A DNA stretch of 64,000 bases, from positions 248,001 through 312,000 of the forward strand of contig JAPZLL010000037.1 of the NCBI GenBank assembly GCA_036250225.1, given 5' to 3'. Below the pieces are notes generated by a model. It had not been told where the DNA came from. It saw nothing but the letters and a program-made list of their open reading frames with translations, and did no database searches. Of the stretch, positions 1-10,700 are shown piece by piece. The first letter of the stretch is position 1. The number at the start of each line of letters is the position of its first letter. The DNA is from Cercophora sp. LCS_1. Taxonomy: Eukaryota > Ascomycota > Sordariomycetes > Sordariales > Lasiosphaeriaceae. A program made the position numbers and the translations under genes.

Positions 1-412
1 GGACCGTAGTTGCACCAGCCTGTGGCCTTGGGACAGCAGGCGCCGTTGCGGCACGGCCTTGTCTCGGAGCAGCTGTAGTCTTGCTCTTGGGTCACTTGAC
101 GGCCCAATAGAAGATCACGGGCTTGGACTGCGGCCAGACTCGGATCGCTGCCAACAGGACACACTGGGAGATTTGCATCACGACGGAGCTTGGCAGCGTA
201 GTCAAAAGGGCTAGGTCATTGGTCAGCGGGGACTCGACCGATTACAAGATGGTCTCCTACTGAAAGGCCAAGTTGCGACATGTGTTGGCGGGACTGGGAA
301 GAGGGTAAGGGGCAGGCAAGGCAGCGACTTCGGAGAAGGGAAGAATGAATGAAAGTAAAAAGACAAGAAGCCTGAAGGACAGGTAGGAGTTGGACGACCT
401 GGCAGTCGCCAT
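1..412 (-). CDS. GH18 chitinase with chitin-binding domain, 5' part only
   Basis: This is the N-terminal part of a secreted chitinase; the catalytic domain lies beyond the window edge. Exon 1 is 261-412 and encodes a signal peptide with a strong hydrophobic core (LLVFLLSFILPF) from ATG at 412. A 50-base intron (211-260, GTAGGA..CTAG, branch CTGAC) joins in frame to exon 2 (1-210). Exon 2 has a cysteine-rich stretch with RPCRNGACCPKATGWCNYGP, the core of a type-1 (hevein-like, CBM18) chitin-binding domain. That domain next to a divergent LysM gene is the usual setting of fungal subgroup C (killer-toxin-like) GH18 chitinases, in which LysM and CBM18 precede GH18. The GH18 assignment is inference from domain and context, because the catalytic motif is not visible. 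Confidence 0.75.
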
Positions 413-1633
413 GTCGGTGATGGAGTGCTTCGAATAGGTTGCCAATGTGCGGACGATTGCCAGAATACAACACCATTTCAACACGGAAACTACTTGTCAC
501 TAAATACTTGAGAGGCTCAGAGGGCCCCCTAACAGGTTGTCTGCCCCTTCGTCGTTTGCAAAGTTGCACTTCAAGACAACTCCTCTTTGCTACAGTGTCC
601 TCATTCTCGTCTTTGCACCTATCGCCCGTGACAATGTCCCGTCACTATCCACCAAGTCAAGCAATCATCGATATCGGAACATGTTCTCGGACTTGTTATC
701 GCTTGAGCCGCCAGGAATATTGGCACATTCTCACGGTTTGGGTAAAGAGAACGGGGTAAGTTACAATATTCCCATCAAAAGCGGGTTAGTAATACACACA
801 CCTTTCTGTTTCCCCTCAACCCGTGCAACACAACGCCAACGGTCCTCGAGGATATTTAGGGAACAGGAAGGCCTTGGCGGGATGTGATTGGGTTGAGCTG
901 CATCCCTTGCATGCCAAGTATGCAAGGGCAGAATAACTCTCTGCAGAATCCCATCGGATGCTGCCCTGCGGCGCGGGCCGCTGACTGTACGTACACGCAA
1001 TTAGGACGCAGTGGAAATTACCACACCCATATCGCTGCAGAAGAACTCGTTCCAGGCGTGGTCGGAAACGCATAAAACACTGTAACGAGGTTTTGCAAGA
1101 GAGATAAGACGTACCAATGTAATTGCCGCGAATCCGTGTGGAAATAGTTGAACGCGATTCGCCGCTATAGAATTGGGTGCCAAGTTGCGAAAGCCTACCT
1201 TACGCAATCCCCCTAAAACCCACGCCAGGCCCGTGGCAGTCGCCTTGGACGAACGAAGTCATGTTGAGCCTATCTCCGGCCAAGAGCAGGCAGCTCGACC
1301 AATGGCATAGCCCATTTCCCCTGGCCGATGAACTAACGACGACACCAACATGGAGGGTATGAAGGAACTATTGAGCAATACTACGACCTCAAAGAACGCC
1401 CGAACCCCAAGCTCGACACCCTCAGGGCAGTCACGAGGTCCAAAACGAGGGATTTTATCGTTTTCTGGATCAACCAGCGCCACCTCTTTCGGGTCTTCGG
1501 CACCGTGATGACGACGAGGCCAGTTGTCCTCTTGTCTCGACGGCTTTATCTCATGTCTTGCGCTCGTGGCCCAGCCGACTTGCAAGAGGGAATCACCACT
1601 CTCCACCACCCCAGCCTTGTCACTCCTTGCAGC
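413..1633. promoter_or_regulatory. Shared intergenic region of the chitinase/LysM pair
   Basis: About 1.2 kb separates the chitinase start (412, minus) from the likely LysM start (1634, plus). Only short overlapping open frames without recognisable domains are present. It is presumably a bidirectional promoter. No specific binding site can be named with confidence. Confidence 0.4.
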
Positions 1634-4000
1634 ATGCGATCCCTTCCCCAAGTCCTTTGGTCAATCCAGGCCTTTGTCCATCTCTTTCCACCGCCCTCTT
1701 TGGCCGCTCGCTTCCTCAGCCAAAATGTTCTCCCAGAGGGCATCAGCTCTGGCTGCGCAACTGCGCTCACTGCTGACGTTGCTTGCAGCCACGCTGTCCC
1801 GGCTCTTCAGGCCGGAACCTTTTACCCTGAGTCCCAGCTTGAGGTCATCTGCACAAGCACCTGCGACGCTGCTTTGGCCACCTACCACAACGGCATTCTC
1901 ACAGAGTGTGCTGCAGATACTTGGCTGGGAATCGAAGATGTGGAACAGCCAATCGCACTCATCTCTGAGCTGATCCGCTACAACTACAACTTCTCTTGCA
2001 TCTCTGATGGCACCCGTTTCTGCAACAACGTCGCCGCCGCTTATGCCGTCTATCTCGACCCTGTGACGGCTGCCCTGCCTGGTGGTCTCCCTGCTGGCGG
2101 AGACTACGGCGGGTACACCATCACAGACCCGTGTGACATATGCTTGATCAAGAACCTGCGTTTCCAAGCAGAGTCGCCCTATTCTCTTGGACCGGATCTG
2201 CGGTCAGCATCGGCATATGAGTCAAGGACATCAAGCTGTGCCATCACTGGTGCCCCTCTAACCACCACGCCCAGCACATTTACGCCGACAACCAACACGC
2301 CTACCACCCCAACCTGTGCTGGCACCACTTACACAATCCAGCCAGGTGACACATGCAACTCGATCTCGGCGTCCGAGGGTATCGGTACGGACTGGCTTAT
2401 TACCGACAACGGTCTGACCGCTCACTGTCACGACTTCCCAACCACCGGCACGCTGTGTCTCGCCAACACATGCGACGTGTATACCGTTCTTGTCGGTGAC
2501 ACGTGCAAGTCGATCGCCAAGGACCACGACATCAGCGAGGCACAGCTACGGGCATGGAACCCGTCCATCAACGCAGGCTGCTACAATCTCGAGTCCATGA
2601 TCGGGGACCAGCTGTGTGTCAACAAGCCAGGCACCCCATACACCACGCCACCGCTCACCACCATCCAGCCAACCATTCCAACAACAGCAGCCCCTGTGCC
2701 TACCGACATTGCCGTAGACACAACCGAATACTGCGGCAAGTACTACAAAGTGGTCCTCGGCGACTACTGCAACCTCCTGACCATCAAGTTTGGCATCTCG
2801 CTTGCCGACTTTATCTTCCTCAACCCAGCCATCAACGAAAACTGCACCAACCTCTTTGCCGAGGAATCCTACTGCGTCCAAGCCGTCGGAGACATCAACA
2901 CGTACACCGGCCGTCCCGGCCACGTCACCTTCACCCTGACGCACACAACGGGCGGTCTAGCAGAAGACTTAGCAACCCTCCTCCCGCCGGTGGCATGGTC
3001 ATCTCCAACCCTCACCACGACCGCCGTGCCCCTGGCAAGCGGCGTCCGCACCGACTGCGAAAATTTCATCTACGGCTCCCAGTTCCAAGTCAACCTAACA
3101 GGTACCTCGTTCATCTCCAACTGCGATCTCGCAGCCCAAGTCATGGAAGTCACCCTCGAGGATCTGGCAGTCTGGAACCCGTCACTCGGCAACACCACAT
3201 CCGAGCTCTGCGAGTTCGAAACCGGCAAACGCTACTGCGGCAAATGGTACGCCGGCGATTCGCCCCCCAGGACGCCGCTTACCGGCTCCCACCTCCCCGT
3301 CCGCGAGGGCATGACCGAATCGTGCATCCAAACGGCAGACGTGTACGACATCGGCCCAACCTGTGAAAACATCCTCGATCTCTTCGAGATCAGCATTGGC
3401 CAATTCTACGAATGGAATCCCTCTGTCGGTGTAGACTGCTCCGGACTATGGGCAGGGTACCAATACTGCGTTGCCGTCCCCACGCCCGCTTCCTCTTCAG
3501 CTCCGCCGCCATCTTCGTCAACGACGCCGACGCCAACACCGCCTGGTCCGACACAGGCCGGTCAACCGCCCAACTGCATCGCGTGGCATGTTGCCGAATC
3601 AGGCGACGACTGCGGAACGGTAGAGACAGAATATTCCATCACACACACGCAGTTCATCGAATGGAACCCCGCTGTCTCAAACGACTGTCTCTCTGGCTTC
3701 TGGGGCGGGTATGCGTACTGCGTTGCGATTTCTGCAACACCGAGCAGTTCAACTTCGTCTGCGGCACCCACGAACACGCCCATCCCGCCGCCGAGTCCGA
3801 ATCAGCCGGGCAATGCGATTCCGAGCTGTAATGCGTATGGCGAGGCACAGAGCGGGGATTGGTGTGCGTTGTTTGCGGATCGGCACGGTATTTCGTTGGG
3901 TAACTTGTATGCGTGGAATTCAGTGCTCGGAAGCGCGGGGGAGAATTGCGGGAGTTCGTTTTGGGCGGGGTATTGGTATTGTATTGGGGTTGTTGTTTAG
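1634..4000 (+). CDS. Secreted multi-LysM protein
   Basis: LysM modules bind chitin or related N-acetylglucosamine polymers; fungal secreted versions act as effectors or wall-associated lectins. The frame is open from 1505, but ATG 1634 is chosen because it puts a plausible signal peptide (hydrophobic VLWSIQAFVHLF, cleavage near SLA) just before the family N-terminal domain. The product is about 788 residues and intronless. After a roughly 230-residue N-terminal domain with the family motif ITDPCDICLIKNLRFQ come LysM units recognisable by YTIQPGDTC, YTVLVGDTC, YKVVLGDYC, VYDIGPTC, WHVAESGDDC and EAQSGDWC, plus one degenerate unit near residues 470-540. That gives six good and one weak. Thr/Pro/Ser-rich linkers separate the units. 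It is head to head with a chitinase, a known fungal arrangement. An upstream start at 1505 or 1508 is possible. Confidence 0.85.
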   Translation: MRSLPQVLWSIQAFVHLFPPPSLAARFLSQNVLPEGISSGCATALTADVACSHAVPALQAGTFYPESQLEVICTSTCDAALATYHNGILTECAADTWLGIEDVEQPIALISELIRYNYNFSCISDGTRFCNNVAAAYAVYLDPVTAALPGGLPAGGDYGGYTITDPCDICLIKNLRFQAESPYSLGPDLRSASAYESRTSSCAITGAPLTTTPSTFTPTTNTPTTPTCAGTTYTIQPGDTCNSISASEGIGTDWLITDNGLTAHCHDFPTTGTLCLANTCDVYTVLVGDTCKSIAKDHDISEAQLRAWNPSINAGCYNLESMIGDQLCVNKPGTPYTTPPLTTIQPTIPTTAAPVPTDIAVDTTEYCGKYYKVVLGDYCNLLTIKFGISLADFIFLNPAINENCTNLFAEESYCVQAVGDINTYTGRPGHVTFTLTHTTGGLAEDLATLLPPVAWSSPTLTTTAVPLASGVRTDCENFIYGSQFQVNLTGTSFISNCDLAAQVMEVTLEDLAVWNPSLGNTTSELCEFETGKRYCGKWYAGDSPPRTPLTGSHLPVREGMTESCIQTADVYDIGPTCENILDLFEISIGQFYEWNPSVGVDCSGLWAGYQYCVAVPTPASSSAPPPSSSTTPTPTPPGPTQAGQPPNCIAWHVAESGDDCGTVETEYSITHTQFIEWNPAVSNDCLSGFWGGYAYCVAISATPSSSTSSAAPTNTPIPPPSPNQPGNAIPSCNAYGEAQSGDWCALFADRHGISLGNLYAWNSVLGSAGENCGSSFWAGYWYCIGVVV

Positions 4001-4304
4001 GTGGGGCTGAGTCGGTTTTCGGTACGGGGTTTGGGCTTAAGGTAGCGAGGCAATTTCACTTCGAAATCACGTATTTGAGGTGTTTGCAATCAAGGTTGCA
4101 GTTTTGCGGGTTTTGAAGTTGTGACTTGATCAGAAGTCACCTCCTTGTTTTGCCCCTTTTCTGCCCATTGATTGGTTGGCCGGGAAACTGAGAACAGTTC
4201 TTGGCACCTGCCGGTTCGTCAGTACGCGCAGCAAGCGGAAAACCTAAAACCTGCTTGTTCCCATCGTCCTGAACCCCACTTCGCATTTCCAACTGGCAAT
4301 CGCA
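4001..4304. other. Intergenic, nothing recognised
   Basis: The stretch between the LysM stop and the HET pseudogene start shows no gene-like frame. It presumably holds the LysM 3' region and HET leader remnants. Confidence 0.4.
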
Positions 4305-6187
4305 ATGGCGCAACCCTTTCCTTACGAGTCTCATCTTCAAAATGGCGAGGTTCGCCTCCTTTCCCTCCTTCCCTCAGATGACTCGACACTCCGCTTCCGG
4401 CTTCTCACAACAACATTGGCTACTAAGACTCCCTACGTCGCGCTTTCCTATGTCTGGGGCGAGCCGGAACCGCCAGTTCAAATTCTTGTCGACGACCGCT
4501 CCTTCTCCATCACTCCAAACCCCCCTCCGCTCCTGTCCACCTCAGACCCGAGCTTCACGATGAGGGTCTGCCACTTTGGGCCTACATGGTCTGCATCAAT
4601 CAATCCGATGAAATCGAGAAGCTCGCACAGATCAAGCAGATGAGCCAGATCTACGGCAATTCGATCCGCATCATTGCATTTCTAGGTGAAGCGACCCCGA
4701 GACCGATCGGAATATTGACCAAATCAAGCGTGTGGGCAAAGACGCGCTCGAGGCAGGTTTCCTGCAGCACGGAGAGGAAGATCGGGTATTGTGGCTCGAC
4801 CCAGACCTTCCAGCCGCCAAGGTGCGGGCCCGGCTCAATCAGCTTGCGAAAGCGCAGCGCGGCGGCCCCTCCACCCTGCCAAAAACCTCCATCAGTGCAA
4901 AAGCATGTCTTTCCAAACGGCCCTAGTTAAGTCGTGCCTGGGTACTACAAGAGTTCGTTTCAGCGCCCGAAGGTGCTTGTTTCTTTGGAGTGGGGAGCCA
5001 GAGAATTCCGTGGGACCAGCTGCGGGCGGCCTATTTCTTTCTCGCTATGTGGATTGCAAACGAAGTCGCCCTATCCTGAGAGAGGGAACAATGATTGCGA
5101 AAACGTTCCGATTTCTGCTCTACCGCGTCAGGGTTAGGGAATTACCCGGATCGTCGTCCGCGCTCAGCGAGAGAGCTCTAATGGCCCTTACTACAAAGAA
5201 AGCATTTAGGCATAAGGATTTCGGTGTAAGGACGGAAACGCTATTGGTTAACCATTACGCCGTATGTAATGCCTCGCCGTTGGGGTGCAAAGAACCTGCC
5301 GACAGAATCAGAGCCTTGGCAAGTCTGGCAGATGTGGACCATGAGTTCTTGGAAACCGTTCTCGTGCCAGGCCTTTCGTGGCAGCAGACCTATACTCTGG
5401 TCGCAAAAAATTGCTATGAGCAAGGCAGCCTCAACTTCCTTCCCCTTTGTCGACCACGCGACTCCATATTTCCATCCTGGGTCCCGGATTGGTTGTACCA
5501 ACAGCGCCCACCTTGGTTGCAGTTCGGGAGTGAGCCCCGCCTATATGACGCCGGGAAGGGTACTGTATGCGAAGTGCAGTTCCCCAATGGTGGGGATGAC
5601 ATACTTCGCCTTAGTGGTTACACTGTCGACACCGTCGAACGAATCCGTTCTGAGTAGCCATTGGGATTCAACCACTTGAACTTCACATGGAAAAATGCGA
5701 GGATTCGAATCGAAGAAATCCACCAATTCCTCTTGCAAAGTCAGTTGCATAGCCACTCGGAAAGTCCGATGCGAGGTGGCGCATCATGACCGCTGACACA
5801 GAGGCCAATCATGTCAGTATGGCTCTTGGTTGCTAAAGACGGGCGACTGAACGGACGAAGAAAGAGTTTGCGAAGATGGACGGCTACGCAAAGACTAGGC
5901 CCCCAAAAGCATGGAATTCTCCTTATGTAGCTGCCCTTGACGCTGTTTCGGGGACTCAGCCTTTTCTTTCGTGCAAGGGGTACGTTGGGCTGTGTCCGGT
6001 GACAGTTGAGGCAGGAGACATCACCTTCATTCCTAGCTCAGCACATTTTCCGTACGCAATTCGACAGCGTCATGATAATGGGGGCAAGACGTGGGAGATT
6101 ATTGGACAGACGTATGTTCACGGGATAATGTACGGTGAGTTGGATCTGGGGAACAAGGGCAAAGCAGAATGGTTCGATTTAGCTTAG
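4305..6187 (+). pseudogene. Decayed HET-domain (heterokaryon incompatibility) gene
   Basis: HET proteins trigger cell death on fusion of unlike hyphae. ATG 4305 opens a good HET N-terminus containing PYVALSYVWGEPEPP. The reading then moves between frames: at a C6 run (4509-4514) it shifts to the frame encoding MVCINQSDEIEKLAQIKQMS; near 4695 it shifts to one with QIKRVGKDALEAGFLQHGEE; near 4930-5095 another frame carries RAWVLQEF. After a stop near 5095 the frame ending at 5657 contains SWVPDWLYQQRPPWLQF and ILRLSGYTVDTVERI. The C-terminal piece at 5876-6187 has the family ending SCKGYVGLCPVTVEAGDITF and VGQTYVHGIMYGE-like residues. At least four frame changes or stops make it non-functional as read. 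Single-base errors at homopolymers could explain one or two of them, not all. Confidence 0.85.
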
Positions 6188-6206
6188 CCACGGCTCTCGG
6201 AGTTTC

Positions 6207-7177
6207 TCAATCATCCTCCCTCTCGATTTCCTCTTTACTAGGGCACCACTTGTTCTGCAAATTGACATCCAACGTCTTCCCATACACGTCCTTAGGCCAC
6301 CACTCGCCCCAGCTCGTCAAAAAGATCTGCTCCGGATCCTCGGGAAAGTCATCCCTCTCAAAAGCACGAAGAATGCTCGCGGCGCCTATGCACATTAGCA
6401 AAGTTCATAGCCTCAGGATACGAACTTACCCTCGGGAACAGACTTGGCATCAGGCATACTTGCCAATAACTTTACATCCATGCCCCTGCCAATGCCAGTC
6501 CCCGGGATCAACCCAGGCGAGACAGCCAGGACCTCACACTGCCCAGCCAACTCCCGACGCCACCAGTGCGCCCCAAGAAGCTGGATGAACTTAGTCTCGC
6601 CGTAGAGTTTGATCCCCGGGATGCCAGAGCCGGCTTTCATGTGGTCATCGAGGACACCTATCACGTCAGCACAACTCCACTAAATGATGGGAATACTAAA
6701 AGCAAGAGACCTACTCGGATCCTCAACCTGTCTCACAGCCCCCGAAGAAACAACCACAATCCTCGCGCCATCCCGGACCAACTTCTCCCTCAACAAATGC
6801 ACCAAGTAATGCTGCGCAAGATGATTCACGACATATGACTCGCACCACTTGGACCCATTTGGTCCTGACTTCTCCGAACCATCCGAAATAGCTGCGTTCA
6901 GAAGCAGGACATCAATTTTCGTCCGGCCGAGTTTAGCGAGGACTTGCTGCGCGAAGGAGCGTGTGTTCTTCAAAGACGAGAGTTCAAGCGGGAGGACGGA
7001 GAGGTTGTGTTTGGCGGTATCGAAGGAGAGGTTGTTGTAGGCTTTTTGTGTGCGAGGGACGTCGCGTGCGCCGAGGAGGAGGGTGTAGGGCTGGGTGGTG
7101 GCGAGGAGTTGTTTTATTGCTTCGAAGCCTAGGCCGGAGGAGGCGCCTGTTGCTACGATGGTTTTGGCGAGGGACAT
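6207..7177 (-). CDS. Short-chain dehydrogenase/reductase
   Basis: This is an NAD(P)-dependent oxidoreductase of unknown substrate. Exons are 6715-7177, 6430-6657 and 6207-6385, joined by introns of 57 and 44 bases with good branch sites (GCTGAC, GCTAAT); all phases agree. The 289-residue product has the Rossmann motif TGASSGLG near residue 11, NAA in place of NNAG near residue 92, a catalytic Ser in VVSSGA, and YGETK (YxxxK). The C-terminal part (WPKDVYGKTLDVNLQNKW) resembles retinol-dehydrogenase or protochlorophyllide-reductase-like fungal SDRs. The gene looks intact between two disrupted or unusual loci. The substrate cannot be inferred. Confidence 0.85.
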
Positions 7178-7735
7178 GTTTGCGGGTGAGTGTGATTGGG
7201 AGTTATCAAAGCTGCCAAAATGACAAAGGGAGAATTGAAGAAAATCGCATGCGGGGTCTATGACGGTATTTGTAATGGAGCATTAGTAATCCCGCTGTGC
7301 CGTTCAATCACCGTTTTCCATGTGATGCTGATTTTGTATCCACTAATATGCCGGCTCGGACTCCTGATGAATGCGAAGTTTGAGGTACTCCGGTTTGCTT
7401 CCGGGTTTCCGCAATAACCCACTCTATATCTTGCGCGGTCAACGCCATAACCTGAGGCATGCTGTATCCTCCGCGTCCCCACAAGCTGTCTTCCAAGTAT
7501 GCCCACACCAGCTCTCCGAGACGCTGATAGTTGCCATCCTGCGCCTCCACAAGCCAGCGTTGATGGATATTCAGGGACTCTGCGACGACTCTGCGAATCC
7601 TGGCGCCAAACCGCATTGTAATATCAGCACCAACAAAACAACGCTTTTCATCTCACTCTAAGAAAATAACCTCACATCATTATTATAGCCCACCTTACAT
7701 CACCACCATACACTCACAACTGCAACACATCCACC
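7178..7735. other. Intergenic with one unplaced small reading frame
   Basis: A 102-codon minus-strand frame with a true ATG (7308-7616) reads fairly protein-like (ELVWAYLEDSLWGRGGY) but matches no family I know and has an overlapping alternative frame (7258-7506). It could be a short hypothetical gene or a remnant. Otherwise nothing is seen; 7620-7735 is AT-rich and downstream of the toxin-complex homologue. Confidence 0.25.
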
Positions 7736-10700
7736 TCACAACTTCAAAGAATACCCCAAAACAACCCACAGCCCGCTTATCCCCCCCACAACCCTCCCCT
7801 CTTTCCCACCTCCACCATCAACCTCCAAAACCCACTCATCCTCCTCCCGTCCCGCCTTCCACAACACCTCCAACGCCTCTGCACCTCTCTCGTCACTCCC
7901 AATCACAGCGCCCCGATCCCCCCTCCTCCCCACCACCTCAAACGACACTCCCTCCCCCTTTCCAACCCTCAACCTCATCTTCAACCTCTCCTCCTCCTCT
8001 CCTCCCCCTCCCCCTCCCCCCATCCACTCCACAATAACACAAACCCTCTGCACACTCACCACCGCCTTCCCACTCCTAGCATAAAACGGCAATCCCCTCC
8101 TCAGATTTTTCCCATCCACCCTCAACACCCCCTCCTTCAACAACGCCCCCCACCGCTCCGCCGTCCCATCTGCCCGCGCATCAAACAACATTCCCAACCC
8201 ACTAGAGTCCTGCCGGCCCTCAAGAAACGCTACAACTGATCTGCGTGCCGCGTTTCCAAGTGCCTCGGAACCCGCCATGGACGTATACTGCACATGCAGC
8301 ACAACATCCCTAATTTTCCCATACTCAAAAGGAGGCACGGCCGAGTTCAGCTTCAGACACCAGCTGCTGATCAACCCGGCCCCCTCAAACGGCATGTACC
8401 GCTCCCCGTCAAACCCGAGCCGAAAGACTCCCGCGTCCTCAGCCCGCGCACGCGAGACTGCAATCGCCTCCACCGGGACCGCCGTGGTGACAAAGCGCTC
8501 TTCCGGCTCGTCCCGCTCTCCATAACCCGCAACGGTCTTCCCATCCACCCTCGCGCGCTGCTTCCTGAGCTCCAGCGTGGCGTTGACCGGCGTGCAAGAC
8601 TCGACCTCCGAGTCATCGCACAACAAGATAGACACCCGGACAGACTTGATCCGCCGATTAAAGTGCCCTGGAAAATCCATATCCCACAACACCTCGGGCA
8701 GCTCAAAAACGCCACTGTCTCCCGTCGAACGCAACCGGACCAACGCGAGGGGCGCCACCTGCCTCAGCGAGACGTCCCGCGATATATCATAGTCATTGGC
8801 CCTGGACGCCACATTCGCCGCCTCCAGCCTCGCCAGCGCAGCGCCGAGATGCTCACCAGCAAGCAATCCATCATGGCTCGCATCCCAATACCCCCCATGA
8901 ATAAAACGGTGCTCCATCACCAACCCCCGCTCGAAACAAAACGCCGCCTCGGCCTGACCCGCAAGATCCAGCGCAAGCCCGTACGCATCGTGATACAGCG
9001 CCTGCAGTCCATTCAGCGTCCAGGTATACAACTCAACGCACGTGTACTTCCTCCGCATCGCCCGCTCCATTGCCTCCCTCTGCTCCGCCTGCGCCTCCCT
9101 CAACGCCAGCCTCGTCCTTGCCTGCTCTCTCCTGGCCCTGACCACGTTCGCCTGCGCATCCAACCCGACAATCGTCTGGCCACACTCATTCGCCTCCAAC
9201 GTCCGCTCCCACCCCAGCCGTTCCAACTCGGCCCACCAACGCCCATCCTCGGCCTTCCACTTCAGGGTCTCGGCCACAGTATGCACCCCCTCGGCAACAG
9301 CCTTGATGTAGCCCGCGACATTCTGCGGCCCGTGTCCGAACCGAAAGCCCACCCCCAACGGCGCCGCTTCCTCTTCCACTTCTGGCATCGCCTTGAAAAT
9401 CGCCGACACGGTCAGCGCCGTCCCCGCCACATGTTCGGTCGTGACGGCGAGAATCGAATCCACAAACGAATCGTTCTCGGACGGGGACAGCTGCAAGCCG
9501 CCCCTCGATACTCTGTCCGCGATCCCGTACGGGATCTCTGTGAATCCGGAATCATCGCCCTCCTTCGGGACCAGCTCCTTGTCGAGCCCAAGCAGCTGCA
9601 GGAAGAACCGCATCCGCTCCTCTGCGGCCTCGCGATTCCCCCGTATGACCTCGAGCTCCTTATCCGCTTCGTCGATTTCGAGGGCTGCCAAATCGCGCAT
9701 GTACCGCGTTGTTTCGCGCGCCTGCTCGGCGCGTAAAAGCGCGAGCTCTGCTGCGTCTTTGCGCCGGCGGAGGCGGAGAATGGTGAGACCCAGAGTCTTG
9801 ACCTTTTCGCCCTGGGCAACAGCCAGCTGGTGGAGTCTGGTGAAGCGGCAGTTGGGTGGTGTTTTGAGCACCGACACGCTGTCGGTGATGGACCCTGGCG
9901 TCGCGCCCCCAGCAGCGGCGTAGGCCCTCACCAAAGCCCCGGGATCCAGCGGCGGTTCCCACAGCGCAAGGGAACGGACATGTCCATCAATGTCCTGGCA
10001 GTGGCGGATTTTGGAAAGCCTGTCGTCGATGCGGGCGCGCAGGTTGGCCAAAATGTGGTTCCCCGGCACCCCAAAGTAATCCCCCGTGCTCGTCCCAAAG
10101 ATGTTGACAACCGGCGTGCCCACGTTCGACACCGCAGCCGCCTGCATCCGGAACGGAAACAGCGTCTCCATGTTGACCAGCACATTGCGGCCCGTGGACT
10201 GAGCCGCCCAGCCCCCCTTGCCAGCAACGCTGTTGAACGTCTGCACCTTCTTCTTTCCAACCGACATGACCTCTTGCGCCCTCGGCCCGTACACGTGCGC
10301 CGCCTCGACATAGCACTGTATTGCCAGGGTGATGCTCTCCAGCGTGAAGCGGCGAAAGTAGACGTCCCCCTTTTCCAGCATCAGCTCGACATACTTGTAC
10401 GCGAACCACTTCATGAAGGCTGTCGTGCGCTGCCGAGCCACGGCAAAGGGGTTGAACGGGTTGTGTCGCAGCTCCGCCATGTCGAACTGGCTGGGGGCGG
10501 CAGCCTCGAGGGTTCCGGCACGGGCGGTTTCGCGGAAAGGCAGGAACCGCCAGACTTGAAAGGCATCCGTTGACGTGTCGGCTGTGGGGTCGAACACAAG
10601 GCGGACGGCGTCGAGTGCTTCGTCGTGCTGTCGGGCAGCGAGGAACGCGGTCGCGAGGAGCATGGGGAGGTGGACGCAGAGCTCCCAGTTGTAGAGGGCG

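Noticed and set aside
2503..3366. 287-codon frame inside the LysM gene
   Set aside because: Rich in His, Arg and Pro with no motif; it overlaps clear LysM coding sequence.
7308..7616. 102-codon frame as a separate gene
   Set aside because: Protein-like composition but no recognised family, no splice support and a competing frame; mentioned only inside the intergenic entry.
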